The position numbers were made by a program, and so were the translations under genes. Positions 24,229 through 36,200 of a stretch of 64,000 nucleotides of DNA are shown piece by piece (position 1 is the stretch's first letter; each line of letters opens with the position of its first letter). The notes under the pieces are model-generated. The model was not told the origin of the DNA. It worked only from the letters and a program-made list of their open reading frames with translations, and made no database searches. The stretch comes from Meandrina meandrites (lineage: Eukaryota; Cnidaria; Anthozoa; Scleractinia; Meandrinidae): NCBI GenBank assembly GCA_963693305.1, contig OY855915.1:11057340-11121339 (forward strand), written 5' to 3'.

Positions 24229-24516
24229 TCATTCCTTTTTCTTGTTTTGTTCAAAATTAATTTCACCCGGCGTTCCTGTTAGAAATCCCACTGGTGGTGG
24301 TGGTCTTGCCTCTTTTGGTCTCCAGTAAACCCAAATGATGCCATCTTGCGCGGGATATCCCACTGATTCCGCTCTCCTTCGCTGCACGGGTGGAATAATA
24401 CGGAGCCTTGACAGCACTTCTCGCCCTTGCCTCTCCCATTCCTCTCGCGAAATCAACGTTTCTGCGGTCTCGGTTGAGGTTTGAACGCGATTTCCTCGAC
24501 TGACGGCGACACCCAT
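24229..24516 (-). CDS. Small hypothetical protein with possible N-myristoylation motif
   Basis: Uninterrupted 95-residue ORF. The ATG has a strong context (GAA before, G after) and an in-frame TAA five codons upstream, so this is the first start. The protein begins MGVAVS, matching the MGxxxS pattern recognised by N-myristoyltransferase. A charged helix-like stretch follows (EEWERQGREVLSRLR, about 26-40), then IIPPVQRRR, IIWVYWRP and a Pro-rich turn (EARPPPPVG). The segment is visibly richer in G+C than its surroundings. I do not recognise the family. It could be an intact short gene or a fragment of a dispersed repeat; no clear AATAAA was seen downstream. Confidence 0.4.
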   Translation of the reverse strand: MGVAVSRGNRVQTSTETAETLISREEWERQGREVLSRLRIIPPVQRRRAESVGYPAQDGIIWVYWRPKEARPPPPVGFLTGTPGEINFEQNKKKE

Positions 24517-25424
24517 TTCTTTTTCACTTTACACGATGTGCTCGAAGTTATTTTAGATTTCCTTCCTTCCTTGAAATGACTGCAGTCAATCTGTTCGGAA
24601 ATTAAAAGGACCTCTCTTTTGCTTTGATTCGCCGCTTTTTCTTTGGTGAAAACGAAAGTTGACGTCATCATTTCCATGGCAACATCTTCTAACGTCATAT
24701 AGAAGGGCCCGAGGATAATAAAGGAGATGCTTTAACCAGTCACAAGTTCCCCCGTCCGCTCTCCTGCACTTTTTGACTGGATTTCTTTGCTTGTTGCTCG
24801 TATTTTTGCTCACCCCTTCGGGGCTCGGAAAAATACTATGCAACACGTAAAATATCTGCGCGCGACTGCGCGCATTATATGTTAAACCACCATTTATTCA
24901 TTGACTGATTTGACAGGACAAATCTGACTAACAACGTAATTCTGTTCTCGAATATACCAGTCTGGCCGATCAGTTGTGACTAATGCAAGTAAGTGTCCTA
25001 AGTTATGCTATAAAAATAACTCTTTTCCACTTCATTGAACTCTTTTTTACGCCAAGAACGTCAAATTTTTTGGGGAGGGTGAGCATGTTTTCTTCTTTTT
25101 GTAGTAGGGAAAGAAATTTACAAAAACGTATATCGCACGTGCACAACCACTGTACTGCTCATTATATCTCTTGAAAAGCGTTGACCGTTGTGAAACATCC
25201 TAATTATTACCGTGTGCGTCATGTCAAACATTGGTGAATATGCTAGCTCAACTAGATTACTGTCGCTTTTTCAAAGCTTATACGACAGGGTGAAAAGACA
25301 TGTCGATGATAAAGACACTCGCTACGAGCACGTAGCATTTTATTTAACGAGCAACATTTGATTTAATTTATGTATATTCGCCGAACGAAAGGTCCAGTCA
25401 GCAGAACAACAACTGCAAGCACGT
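24517..25424. other. Upstream of the small minus-strand ORF, no gene seen
   Basis: Contains CCCCTTCGGGGCTCGGAAAA near 24812 and the short palindrome GCGCGCGACTGCGCGC near 24858. Both look like pieces of dispersed repeats. No coding region supported. Confidence 0.4.
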
Positions 25425-25727
25425 TACAGCTACTTCGAGAAAGGTTGTCGGAAAGAAAGCGCACGCGACAAGACCGACAGGTAACCTGGGATATGATCAA
25501 TACACTGTTCCTAACACTGTAGCTGTCGAACCTACTTTTGTTGCTTTCTTTTAGGCACTCGCACGCATACGTTCATGGTGTGTCGCGCCATTTTTAGATT
25601 TTTTCTTTTTTTAGATTTCCTGGGAACGCTGAAGCCAAGTACTAGTGAACTTAAAACTACCCACAATACATTTCGGGATTGATCCGTGCGCTTTTTCCGA
25701 CAACCTTTCTCGAAATAGCTGTATACA
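25425..25727. mobile_element. Inverted-repeat element, ~42-bp arms
   Basis: TACAGCTACTTCGAGAAAGG...GAAAGAAAGCGCACG at the left and CGTGCGCTTTTTCCGACAAC...GAAATAGCTGTA at the right are complementary with few mismatches. No ORF. Confidence 0.7.
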
Positions 25728-25830
25728 TCTTGTACTTTTTTTGCCGTCCTCTGCAAAACTGTGAAGCTGTGAAGGGCTCGAGACATTCTTGTCAACATTA
25801 GACATAGCCCTTTTCTCCATTCTTAGCCAG

Positions 25831-26072
25831 CGGGCCTTGGCACGAGAAACAAAGACAAAGGATTTTCAGTGCTAGATTCTAGGACTTTCGGTCTTCATTT
25901 ATGCAGTCCAGATGTTTCGATATTTGTTTCTATATTTCTATATATTCGGGAGAGTCATCGCGGTTCTACTTCCGTTCAAGATTCCTTTGTTTCAAACAGC
26001 CAATCAAAAAAATCGACTTTATTCAAAAATCCCATGTTTTCAGAGAGCTGCGTTTCTCGTGCCAAGGCCCCG
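25831..26072. mobile_element. MITE with GGCCTTGGCACGAGAAAC termini
   Basis: CGGGCCTTGGCACGAGAAAC (25831-25850) and GTTTCTCGTGCCAAGGCCCC (from 26052) are inverted, nearly perfect over 20 bp. No coding content. It starts 104 bp after the previous element. Confidence 0.75.
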
Positions 26073-28510
26073 CCGACTGAGAGAAGCGAAAAGGCTATGG
26101 GAACGAGAATGGGCTGAAGACTGTAGTTTTTAATTCTGTCCCAGACCCCTTCTCTTTTCTGTAGAACCTGAATGTGACGCATCATTAAAATTCTACCACA
26201 GCTGACTTTTAAATATTCTGTATTCCAGACATTGGCGACAATCTTCTTAAAAATTTACATGTCGATACAGCTTTGTTCTGGAGATAAAACGCTTTGAAAT
26301 GTTTGACGGCCCGAACAATGTTTCTCAACTGCAATTAAAAAAGCAATAATTTCACATGATATTATTAAAAGTAATTTTTTGTGATATCACTCAAAATTAT
26401 TATTAAAAAGTGTTTTCTACGGAAAAGCTAATAATAGTAGGAACTTGAGTCATGGCATTTAACATGTCTAGCAATTAATACAAGTTATTGACACAGTGCA
26501 AACTTTCGGAAAATGTCACATTGAGCCAAGAAGTCTTGATTTTGCTTTTAATACGTATTTATGTTTCCCAAAATTGATGCAACCACCGATTAAAAAAAAC
26601 TGGATGTCTAAAGGTTTTCCGTTATAGCCTCTGGCATAAATATATTAATTTTTCTTTTCTAAGTTCTCGATATTCCATTAAATCAAATACGCGTATTTTA
26701 CGTTCTGAAAAAATGTTTTACCGCAAATTTACATCCAATAGAAATTCTACAATATTAATTAAAAATCTTTTGGTCTGTTTGCACGGCCTAGATTCTTTTC
26801 GAGAGGGCTTATTATGTCTATAGGTTTGGTTAACATAAGTGAAACGTCTTTGAGCATTCAGGTTTACTAAAAAGTTTCGATAAGTTCTTTGGTGTGATTA
26901 TGAGAAACTACCCAGAATCTCCCAAGGGCCAACGATGTAATCATTTCTAAAAAGATATAACCATCAAAGTACAATTATACAATTTCCTTGTTTATTCTGT
27001 CAGATTGTTGTTTCGTGATTAATTTGAAGAGCATTAAGATGCAATGAGTTCTTTGAGGCATTTTTAACTGTGACTATCGTCGATAAATTATTTTAATTCG
27101 CTCTGTCGTTTCGCAGACTTCGGGGCTGAAATTCCAATTTGCGACACCCACTTGAAATTCTGTTTTCAACCAGTGTTTCAACTCCACATCTATTCCTTGA
27201 ATATGCATCGTTTAAACAGGCACTTTGACCATATCAGATGATTGCTTTGTTAATAATTGTAGTGCACAAAGCATTACCAACCATTTTCTAAAACGGCCTT
27301 CGTCTTTGGCGCGAAGCAAAACCAACGATAACTACGTTATTGTATTTCATTGCTTACATCATCCGTCCTCGTTAATTCGCCGTTTTTGTGTTCTGTTCTC
27401 TCCACATTTGGCCACGAAAACCTTCGCGGTGTCCAATGAATCCATAGTTTGTTTTTATCAATGTTTTCTATTGATTGTGTCTTCTCGTGTTTGATAAATG
27501 CCGCTTTTCTGCGGCAGGTCGGTGAAGCAATATGTATTTGTGGAAGTGCAGTCTTAATTTTCCTTCGTTGCTTCTTTGTGGAAAATTCGCCGCCGGAACA
27601 ACTCTTTCCGTTCGTCTCGCTGCCTTGTAAAGTCCTGCTTGGTACGGATCCCATTGTTTACTTACGTCTAAAAGTTCAAATTACCATTGCGCCGACAAAT
27701 CGATCAGCGTTTTTCAATAGTGTTTACGAGAACCCGATGCCAGATGAAAATATTGCAGATTATATGCATGTTTCTAGTTCAGCTTGGCGTTACTTTAGTA
27801 GCGCTTTTAACGACAGACTTGGCAGCTATCTACGATTTTTCAATAAATCAATTTTTCCAAAGTAAGAGACTGTCCTTTACCTCACGATGGTAAAACTAGA
27901 TAGCAATTTTTTTTGACGCGCCCGTTATTGTTAAAAATCAGACCTTATTCAATGCTTTATTAAATAAGTTTTATTTTTGACTGCAAACGATGAAAGTTTC
28001 TTACATTTTGCGTTAGTGTTTAATTCTTTATGACTTCCAGCCGTGCCAACAGGTGAAAATAATAAAGTACTGTTATAAAACTGCACTTGGCACGCATACG
28101 ATATTAACAAATAATCTTATTATGTCAGATCAAAATCTAATTTCTCCTTAAAATATCTATACGATGTACAACAGGCAAGTGATGAGAATTAAGAAATCAA
28201 TCAACTAGGGGATTCTGCTTTCTTGATGTAACACCAATCATCATCGACAGGTACCTAAATTGAAAAATTTGAAATCATCGAGTTTATTACCTTAAAGATA
28301 GTAGCATTTCAAGCACCAGAAAAAAATCGACAGAATATTCACTGAATGTTGACTACGACCAGACCCTTTTTCGATCTCGCCCACATCAAACGCGGCCATT
28401 GTTCCTCCCGTGTTTTTTCTTATTTTTTGCTTCACAAGCTCGACAGACTATGAAAAATAAAAAGAGATTACTCGTAGTCTACACTAAATACATCTCCTGC
28501 TCTCACCGAT
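26073..28510. other. Intergenic, one unsupported ORF
   Basis: AT-rich. An open frame of 138 codons on the + strand (27449-27865) has hydrophobic stretches but no recognisable family, and an overlapping minus-strand frame is equally long. I do not call either a gene. Confidence 0.4.
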
Positions 28511-28947
28511 CCCAGGGGGGGTACTCGAAGTATACATGACGGGGGGTCCGACGGAGCTTCATATTGCAAACCCCAAAAAATACAGAAGCCTGAAATTTTA
28601 GACCCAAAAAAATACCTGGCATTAAAATTTCCAACCCAAAAACAAGATTACAAATGTACATTGTATTGTCTTCTTAATATTAACAGTTTTTCCGGAACAC
28701 ACGTCGCTGAAAAGAAGTTCGAATGAATATTTTTCTGGTCCGCTGATCGCAACGGAAACCCGAAACGAAAAGTTCGCTCGGAGTTAAGACCCAAAAAAAT
28801 ACGCGTATTTTTTTAAGACCTAAAAAAATACGTGACAGATCTCTTGACCCAAAAAAATACTGAGCGTGTAAATTTTCAACCCAAAAAAATACGTCGGACG
28901 CCCCCGTCATGTATACTTCGAGTACCCCCCCCCCCCCCCCCCCTGGG
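28511..28947. mobile_element. CCCAGGGGGGG-ended element with internal ACCCAAAAAAATAC tandem motif
   Basis: CCCAGGGGGGGTACTCGAAG at the left and complementary CTTCGAGTACCCCCCC...CTGGG at the right pair through TATACATGACGGGGG. The motif ACCCAAAAAAATAC recurs at least five times between 28569 and 28892. Flanks TCACCGAT and GCACCGAC agree at six of eight positions, compatible with a mutated 8-bp target duplication. It resembles 17719-18133 in end structure. Confidence 0.75.
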
Positions 28948-29935
28948 CACCGACTCTTGTAACGGACACGAAATCACAGTCCAAAGAGTTCCCATATTAT
29001 AATAGCAGTTTAATTTATGCAAAAAGTTATCGTAATCTCGCCTCCAGTTTTAAAGGTTGCTAAGTAGCGTCACGCGCTACGGTTTCTCTTCATATAATTT
29101 GCGAAACAATTTTTTGCCCGAGCGAGTCCGAGTGGATAACGAACTTTTCCGAGGGAATCACGAACTTGGACTTCCAATGAAAAGCTCGCTCTTTGAAACT
29201 TCCATTTCATTCTCAGACGTTCCTCCTCCACCAAGTGAGAAGACCACAATAAAAGCCTGGGAAGAAGTATTATATGTTCCATATTATATCATCTCTCGAT
29301 AAAACCAAATAAATTAACAAGCAACTAAAACTATACCTATAGTATTAAATAAAAACTAATACATTTTTAAATAACTATTAATTTTCAAAAATACATTCAG
29401 CTACGTTTTACCAGTTAATACTAAAAAACATAAATATTATTTGTACTTTTCATCATTAAAGAAGCAAAACCATCCTCCTTAAAAACATTCCAAAATCACA
29501 AAACCCAATTTTGCAAAATAGTTCTCGACAAATGACAGGAATCTATTTCGAAGCGAGGATGACTAACGATGGCAAGGATAGAAATGGATTCGCTACAGAC
29601 AAACTTGAAAACTGCGAATTTGGTGTTTTCTAGTTAAGCTTGGATTTACTTCAAATTTGTTCAAAACGTTGTTGCAGCCTAGAAAAAAGCTTCGTAAGGT
29701 TGCTTTCACTAGCGACATAAAAGTGCGAGCTTTGAGAACAGCTGCTGGCGACACAGGCATAAAAACTGCTAAGTACAAGCATAAACACTGACAAGAAAAA
29801 TAAACACACTCTCTCTTTTATAGTGTCCTCACTTGGAATCACTGCGACATATGAACAAAAACATACTTCGCTGTTCGTGCAGACACTTGTTGTCCTTGTT
29901 TGTAAGCGCATGGAGTACCATTAAATGCGCTCAAA
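28948..29935. other. Intergenic, no gene seen
   Basis: AT-rich stretch downstream of the ankyrin gene and outside its likely poly(A) site. Short ORFs only. Confidence 0.5.
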
Positions 29936-29939
29936 ACAG

Positions 29940-29941
29940 GA

Positions 29942-29974
<33 letters not shown>

Positions 29975-30070
29975 CACTATTATTATTGTTATTGCTATTA
30001 CTATTGCCATTATTATTATTCAAAACACTATCATCATCATCATCATCATTATCATTATTATTACTATAAT
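29940..30070. repeat. Compound ATT/ATC trinucleotide microsatellite
   Basis: About 35 consecutive trinucleotides: ATT, then mixed ACT/GTT/GCT, then ATC, then ATT again. Located 3' of the ankyrin-repeat gene. Confidence 0.95.
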
Positions 30071-30147
30071 TATTTAGATCGCTAGAGAAAGCCAACCTTA
30101 AATTATTTTTTGTGCATTTTTCAGTCAAAACGGAATGACAGTGCTCC

Positions 30148-30153
30148 TTTAAT
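30148..30153 (-). terminator. Candidate ATTAAA poly(A) signal of ankyrin gene
   Basis: TTTAAT on the + strand reads ATTAAA on the minus strand, about 110 bases past the stop codon. It is the closest plausible signal. Confidence 0.35.
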
Positions 30154-30262
30154 ATGACACTAAAAACAGCACATTTATAAAACTTCGGCCAAGCACAACA
30201 TTAGTAGTAAAAGCGCTCACAATAAACTTCTTAAGTTAGCCTCTCTTAAACTTTGCAAAATT

Positions 30263-33200
30263 TCACATGAGCCGGCATTCCTTTCCAGGTATACATCTTT
30301 TTTGACCTTCATGGTCATCCTCGGGATTCGCGTCTACTACCTGGCTATTGGCAGAATCTCCATCTGCTGAAGTTTGAACTTCACTGCTCAAGTTGTTACT
30401 TGAATCAGGCGAATGCTTGTCTCGAGCGTGATTTCCAGGACTCGAGGCGTCGCCGTTGGGAGCCACATCTTCCCTGGAATGTCGCGCCTTTCTGTGGGGT
30501 GATTCCTTGCTGGATGAAGAAGAGCGAGAAGACGTTGATGAGCTGTTCAAGCCACATGAGGTTCCAGCCGACGAAGAATCATTACAGGCACCGACATTAG
30601 AGGAAGCCGTGTTTTGGGAGACACTGACAGATGTATTTCGTTCCACATCTGACTTTGGCTGGTCTGGAATTCTCAACAGCGAAGAAGGTCCCGAGCTCTT
30701 TGCCAGGGGAGCTCGATGAAGTGCAACACCACTTCTGTCAGCATTCTTTCCTTTCGTAACGTCAGCCCACTGGCCTTTCTTACGTTGTGACTCCACCTCA
30801 CAAGACCATTTCTGTGATTCTGGTACCGTGCACAGTTCATCCAAACCTAACATTTCGTGAGATGGAGAATTACTGATCTGCTTTAGCAATCGACCTTGTA
30901 CCTCTTTTGGCGCAGAACGAGACAAGGGGCTGGCTCCTCTCTCATTTCCTCTTCCTACAGTTCCCTGCCACGTTTGACCCAATTCTGCACCAGGTTTGAA
31001 TGAGGTGTTATCAGAAAGGGTCGATCTGAAAGCTCCTGTATCGTCACCAGGTCCAGGATTAGTGACAGTTCTGCTGTCTCCAATAGCTCCAACAGCAATG
31101 GCTTCTTCTGTATTGTCATGTCTCACTGAACGGACAGTTCTAGCTGCTTTGTTTTCCCCACCCCCAAGTCTAATACTTTCTGAAGCTCTTCCACCAATGG
31201 ACGACCTGCGCGATCCAGCCTCTACAGTTATTCTGTGATCTCCAGCAGGTGTTGAATCCCCTTCAGTATTGGTATGGATACTCGTGGAGGGCTCCTCGGG
31301 GCATGAACTGGTAACTGGTAAAACTGGTTTTTGAGCAGGTTTTTCATCAGGAACTGAATAGGGCAATGAAGTATTTGCTTTAGCTGCGGGACATTCCTCT
31401 TGAACTGGACCGGACAATGACACATTTTCTTTCCCCGTGGGAGATTCCTCTTGCACAGGACAGAGCAATGACGTATTTGATTTAACCCTGGGAGATTCCT
31501 CTTGAACCGGATTGGCCAATGGAGTATTTGCTTTCTCCGTGGGATTTTCCTCTTGCACCGGACTAGACAATGATGCATTTGATTTATTTGCGGGATCTTT
31601 TTCTTGAACTGGACGGTGCAATGACTCACTTATTTTATCCGTAAGATTGTCCTCTTGAACAGGGTGGGCCAATGGAGCATTTGATTTATCTTCGGGATCT
31701 TCCTCTTGAACTGGACGGTGCAATGACTCATTTATTTTATCCGTGGGATTGTCCTCTTGAACCGGGTGGGCCAATGGAGCGTTTGATTTATTTGCGGGAT
31801 CTTCCTCTCGAACTGGACGGTGCAATGACTCACTTATTTTATCCGTGGGATTGTCCTCTTGAACAGGGTGGGCCAATGGAGCATTTGATTTATCTGCGGG
31901 ATCTTCCTCTTGAACTGGACGGTGCAATGACTCATTTATTTTATCCGTGGGATTGTCCTCTTGAACCGGGTGGGCCAATGGAGCATTTGATTTATCTGCG
32001 GGATCTTCCTCTTGAACTGGACGGCGTAATGACTCATTTATTTTATCCGTGGGATTGTCCTCTTGAACCGGGTGGGCCAATGGAGCGTTTGATTTATCTG
32101 CGGGATCTTCCTCTTGAACTGGACGGCGTAATGACTCATTTATTTTATCCGTGGGATTGTCCTCTTGAACCGGGTGGGCCAATGGAGCGTTTGATTTATT
32201 TGCGGGATCTTCCTCTTGAACTGGACGGTGCAATGACTCATTTATTTTATCCGTGGGATTGTCCTCTTGAACCGGGTGGGCCAATGGAGCATTTGATTTA
32301 TCTGCGGGATCTTCCTCTTGAACTGGACGGCGTAATGACTCATTTATTTTATCCGTGGGATTGTCCTCTTGAACCGGGTGGGTTAATGGTGCATTTGATA
32401 TATGTCTGGGAGAATCTTCAGGAACTGGATGGGAAAATGCCTCAGTGGCTCCGAAAGAACTTGAATTTTCGGTAGGAAATCCTGAGCTTGCATCTCCATT
32501 CCCCTGAGGTTCTGGAAAAAATGGAACATCGCTACTTCCAGCAGTGCTTGGAGTTCTGAAAGAAATAAAAACATCAACAAAGAGAGTATTTCAGTAGTAG
32601 CTTACGGATCGATTATTGGAACATTGTTGTGGAAATTAGGGAATGGGCTGCTCCTAAGCAAATCAGAGCAAACGTGCTGGTTTTTTTTTTCCAACCAATC
32701 AGAAACAAAACGAAGACCAATCGTGACTTAGCCAAGTGCTTTTTCCCACGCTTTGCATATTGGCTCTTGTTGCGAATTTTTGCTTTAAATTCTAATTGGT
32801 TCAATGTTTGCATTATTTGTTTGTAACGGTTAGCCAGAAACTCTTCACTTAAGCCTAGCAGGCTAAATTAGTTTTGGTTTTACAACGGTTGGAGTGGTTT
32901 TCACTTGAGTGTCGAAAGTAATTCGCGGTTGCTTTGCCTTTGCATTACTACGCTCAGTGATTGGCTTAAAAAACTCGCGCCACTTTCTCAACCAATCAGA
33001 AGTAAAACCAAAACAAATCACGACTTCCTCGCGCACGTTTTCCCGCGCTTTACGCCGGTGACATGTATGTAGTTTTGATTGGTCCACTGGATTGCCTATG
33101 TTCTTTGTGATTGCATGGCCAAAGTGATTACCTTGGTTTTGGTTGTGTGTGAAAGAAAAAAAAAGCAAGTGCACAAATTTACTATTAATATAAGTGAACA

Positions 33201-36200
33201 TACTCTTGTACACTCACTTACTATTCCTCACCTGGGAGTTCCTGTCCCGACATTGGTCACGCAAAAGTCACCCACACTTGCGTTACCACCTGTTATGTTT
33301 GCGTTATAATGACTTTCACCATATAGTACAGGCTGTGGAGGTGCACTGAGAATAAAAAATCTCACAGTCAAAATCCTACATTTTCTATATTTCTCTTTCG
33401 AAAAACCTAAACAAGCAACATTTGCCCTTTTGGGAAATTATTTAAATTCAGATTCAATCAATGAATTGGATTGCCTAACTTATTTTTCGTTAAAGCATTT
33501 TTGGCCGGGAGGCAGCCTAGCTGTGATAAGCAAGTTTCCTTCATGTTACATAAATTGAACTTCAGAGCCACTTACTCTGCCGCTGCACCTTGTGAACTTA
33601 TCACTTGACTACCATGTCCCAAAGCTACATTCCCACCACTGATGGATGCATGAAATTGTTGTTTGATAATTATTTGTTTTGTATTAAATTGAACTGCACC
33701 TGGGAAAGGTGAAAGACAGTAAGTGCACTTCTCTTATAACAATATTAGTACTAGCTGTACAATGCTTTCGAGTGATATATTTACTACAGCAAGGAGTATT
33801 TACTACAAAAGTATTTACTACAAAAGTGTGACCAGTTTAAATTAATTGACATCCTTTTGTGCAGTCATCATCCAATCAGAAGCCGAGAACAGTTTCCAGT
33901 TGACTTCTGATTGGATTAAATCTGCACAAAAGAATGTGAATAAATTAAAAGTGGTCACACATTGGATTTGAGAAAGTAGCCAGCTAACAATGGCTATGAA
34001 CATCTCATATCCAACAAGCGTGAGTGGAATAATTATTTTATTACAAACAACAAAGAAATATCGGCAAAATCTTGCTATGTTTCTTTGCAAAATTCCCGAA
34101 GACGATTTTTGTTGACTACGTTTGTCAGGCATGGTATAATAGCTGATATTCTTTAGCCACTTAGCCAATCAAAACTCTGGAAATAAATTATCCAATGCTC
34201 AAGTTTCAGTATCCCAATAAGGGGCTATATTTTTCATTACAATATCGTGATGGATTGCCATTGGATTGGCTTTTAACAGGTCTTCTCGGGCTTTATATCA
34301 CGAAAAGGCGTGTTCTACTGTTTAGCATGTGCTACTTTCAGGAGGGGGGTCACAGGAGACACATGTATGTACATACAGGCTGATCGTGAACCATGTTAAC
34401 TTATTTAACTGAAAAACCGAAAAAAGAAACATTGCACTGCCAACCTATTTCAAAACACTTACCATTTGGAAGAAGTTGCTGCAATAATTCTTGTGGTCCT
34501 GACAAAGTCATTTGATATGATGGATTGTTGGCAGCTGTAAGGTAAAAGAAAATGATCACCTCATTCACAGATTTAACTGTCAGTACAGATATTTATTTGT
34601 CTGAGCCACTCATTCAATAACTTAATTAGCAAACAAAGGGCACATCAAATAACCTTTAGGTACACTGAAGAATGGTGTGGGGTACCCTCTTATAAAAATG
34701 ACAGGGGTGCTTGTCAAAAGGGACCATAATTTCGTTCTATAGGTGTGGCCCAAATTGATTTTCACCTCAAAGAGGTATCAATGTTATTAAAACAAATTGA
34801 CTGACAGCTCAATACTCTAAAAGGTACTGTGATATCTTTAACAAGATCATTTTCGATTTTATCACCCTAGGGGTTTACCAATCAACAAATTTTATGCCCT
34901 AAAGATAAGATGAGCACCTACATAATTTTTATAGGGAAGTCCCCCCTGGGCTAGGAGTGAGTCTAAATACTGGGACTGAAGGTATCATCAGAAATTACAA
35001 TTAAGTGCACATTATGTTCTGTTATTGAGAACTAGCCCTTCAATGACATAAATAGGTGTTAGTCCTCTAAAATTATGTATGGGGCAGTTGATCCTTGCGA
35101 GGAAATAAAAACTACTTGATGGAAATAAAAATTAAACCTCTTATCTTGATGGGATTTGAAAGTACAATGTCTGGATCTGATTGCCTAACGCTAGACATAG
35201 TAACTTAGGCATGAATCAGACCAGGTGGAGTTAATAAAAAAAAACATGGTTTCAAATGTTGCTGGTAAATGCCTGAACACCACTGATAGGAATATGCCAA
35301 ACATGTACAGCAAAGAAATCACTTACATGTACCACTATCTGCCTCCACAGAGCAGCCTCTTTCAAACTGTGCAGGTGTAGTCTTAGCCGGCTTGGGCTTT
35401 TCCTGAAACAACTAAGGTGGACATCAATTTAGCAAAATTTAAAATGATTTCTATGTTTCATGTTTGTTTCACTGCTTACCACACCCAAATTCACAAGTAG
35501 CCAATCAGAAGCGTGATCTACTGTCCTGATATCCTACGACATCAATTCACTGACCTGATATGCTACGATATCATGGTCACTTTCAAGTAAAGTAGTGTTA
35601 CCGTATGATGAATTGAAAAGGAGTTTTACCAATAAAACAGGACCTTGTAATTTAAGATTGATCGTAACTCTCAGGAGTAAAAACTAAAAAAAACTAAAAA
35701 CTAAACTTGAGTGTGCTCACTGTTTGCCGACGAGGACTGAAAAATCAAAACTGAACTGCAATGCAGTCAGATTTCCCAAATTTCACCGGATTTTTGGTTG
35801 ACTTTGGGTACTGTAAATAACTTATCATACCTTTTTGGAATGCTTTGGGGGTATATCAGGCTCGTTTGGTCTCGCCATGGGTATTTTGGCTCAACTGCAT
35901 CTTGCCAAAATACGAACCATGGCTCGACCAAACTCGCCTGATATGCCGCTGAAGCATACCAAAAAGGTACAATTAGGTATAATCACCAGCAATGCAGGTC
36001 TGGAAAATAAATGTGCATATTTACTAGTTAATTGTCATTATAAATAAATGTACATTAACTCCACATCAAATTCAAGAAAGTAGGTCATCAGAAAGCAGTA
36101 ACTGATCACACATGTTGCTCAGGAAAAATGTCTTGAATCAGTTAACTAGATCAGAGCTTCAAAGTTTAATAGCAAACACACTGACCTCCTTTGCTTTGTG

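Noticed and set aside
27449..27865. 138-codon + strand ORF
   Set aside because: No recognisable domain, an equally long frame on the other strand, no splice or poly(A) support.
29833..30128. Leucine-rich (+) and Asn-rich (-) open frames
   Set aside because: Translation of the ATT/ATC microsatellite.
31672..32475. 267-codon open frame on the + strand over the minisatellite
   Set aside because: Exact antisense of the 17-mer array. It stays open only because the 51-bp period is divisible by three; the minus-strand frame has introns, ankyrin exons and composition in its favour.
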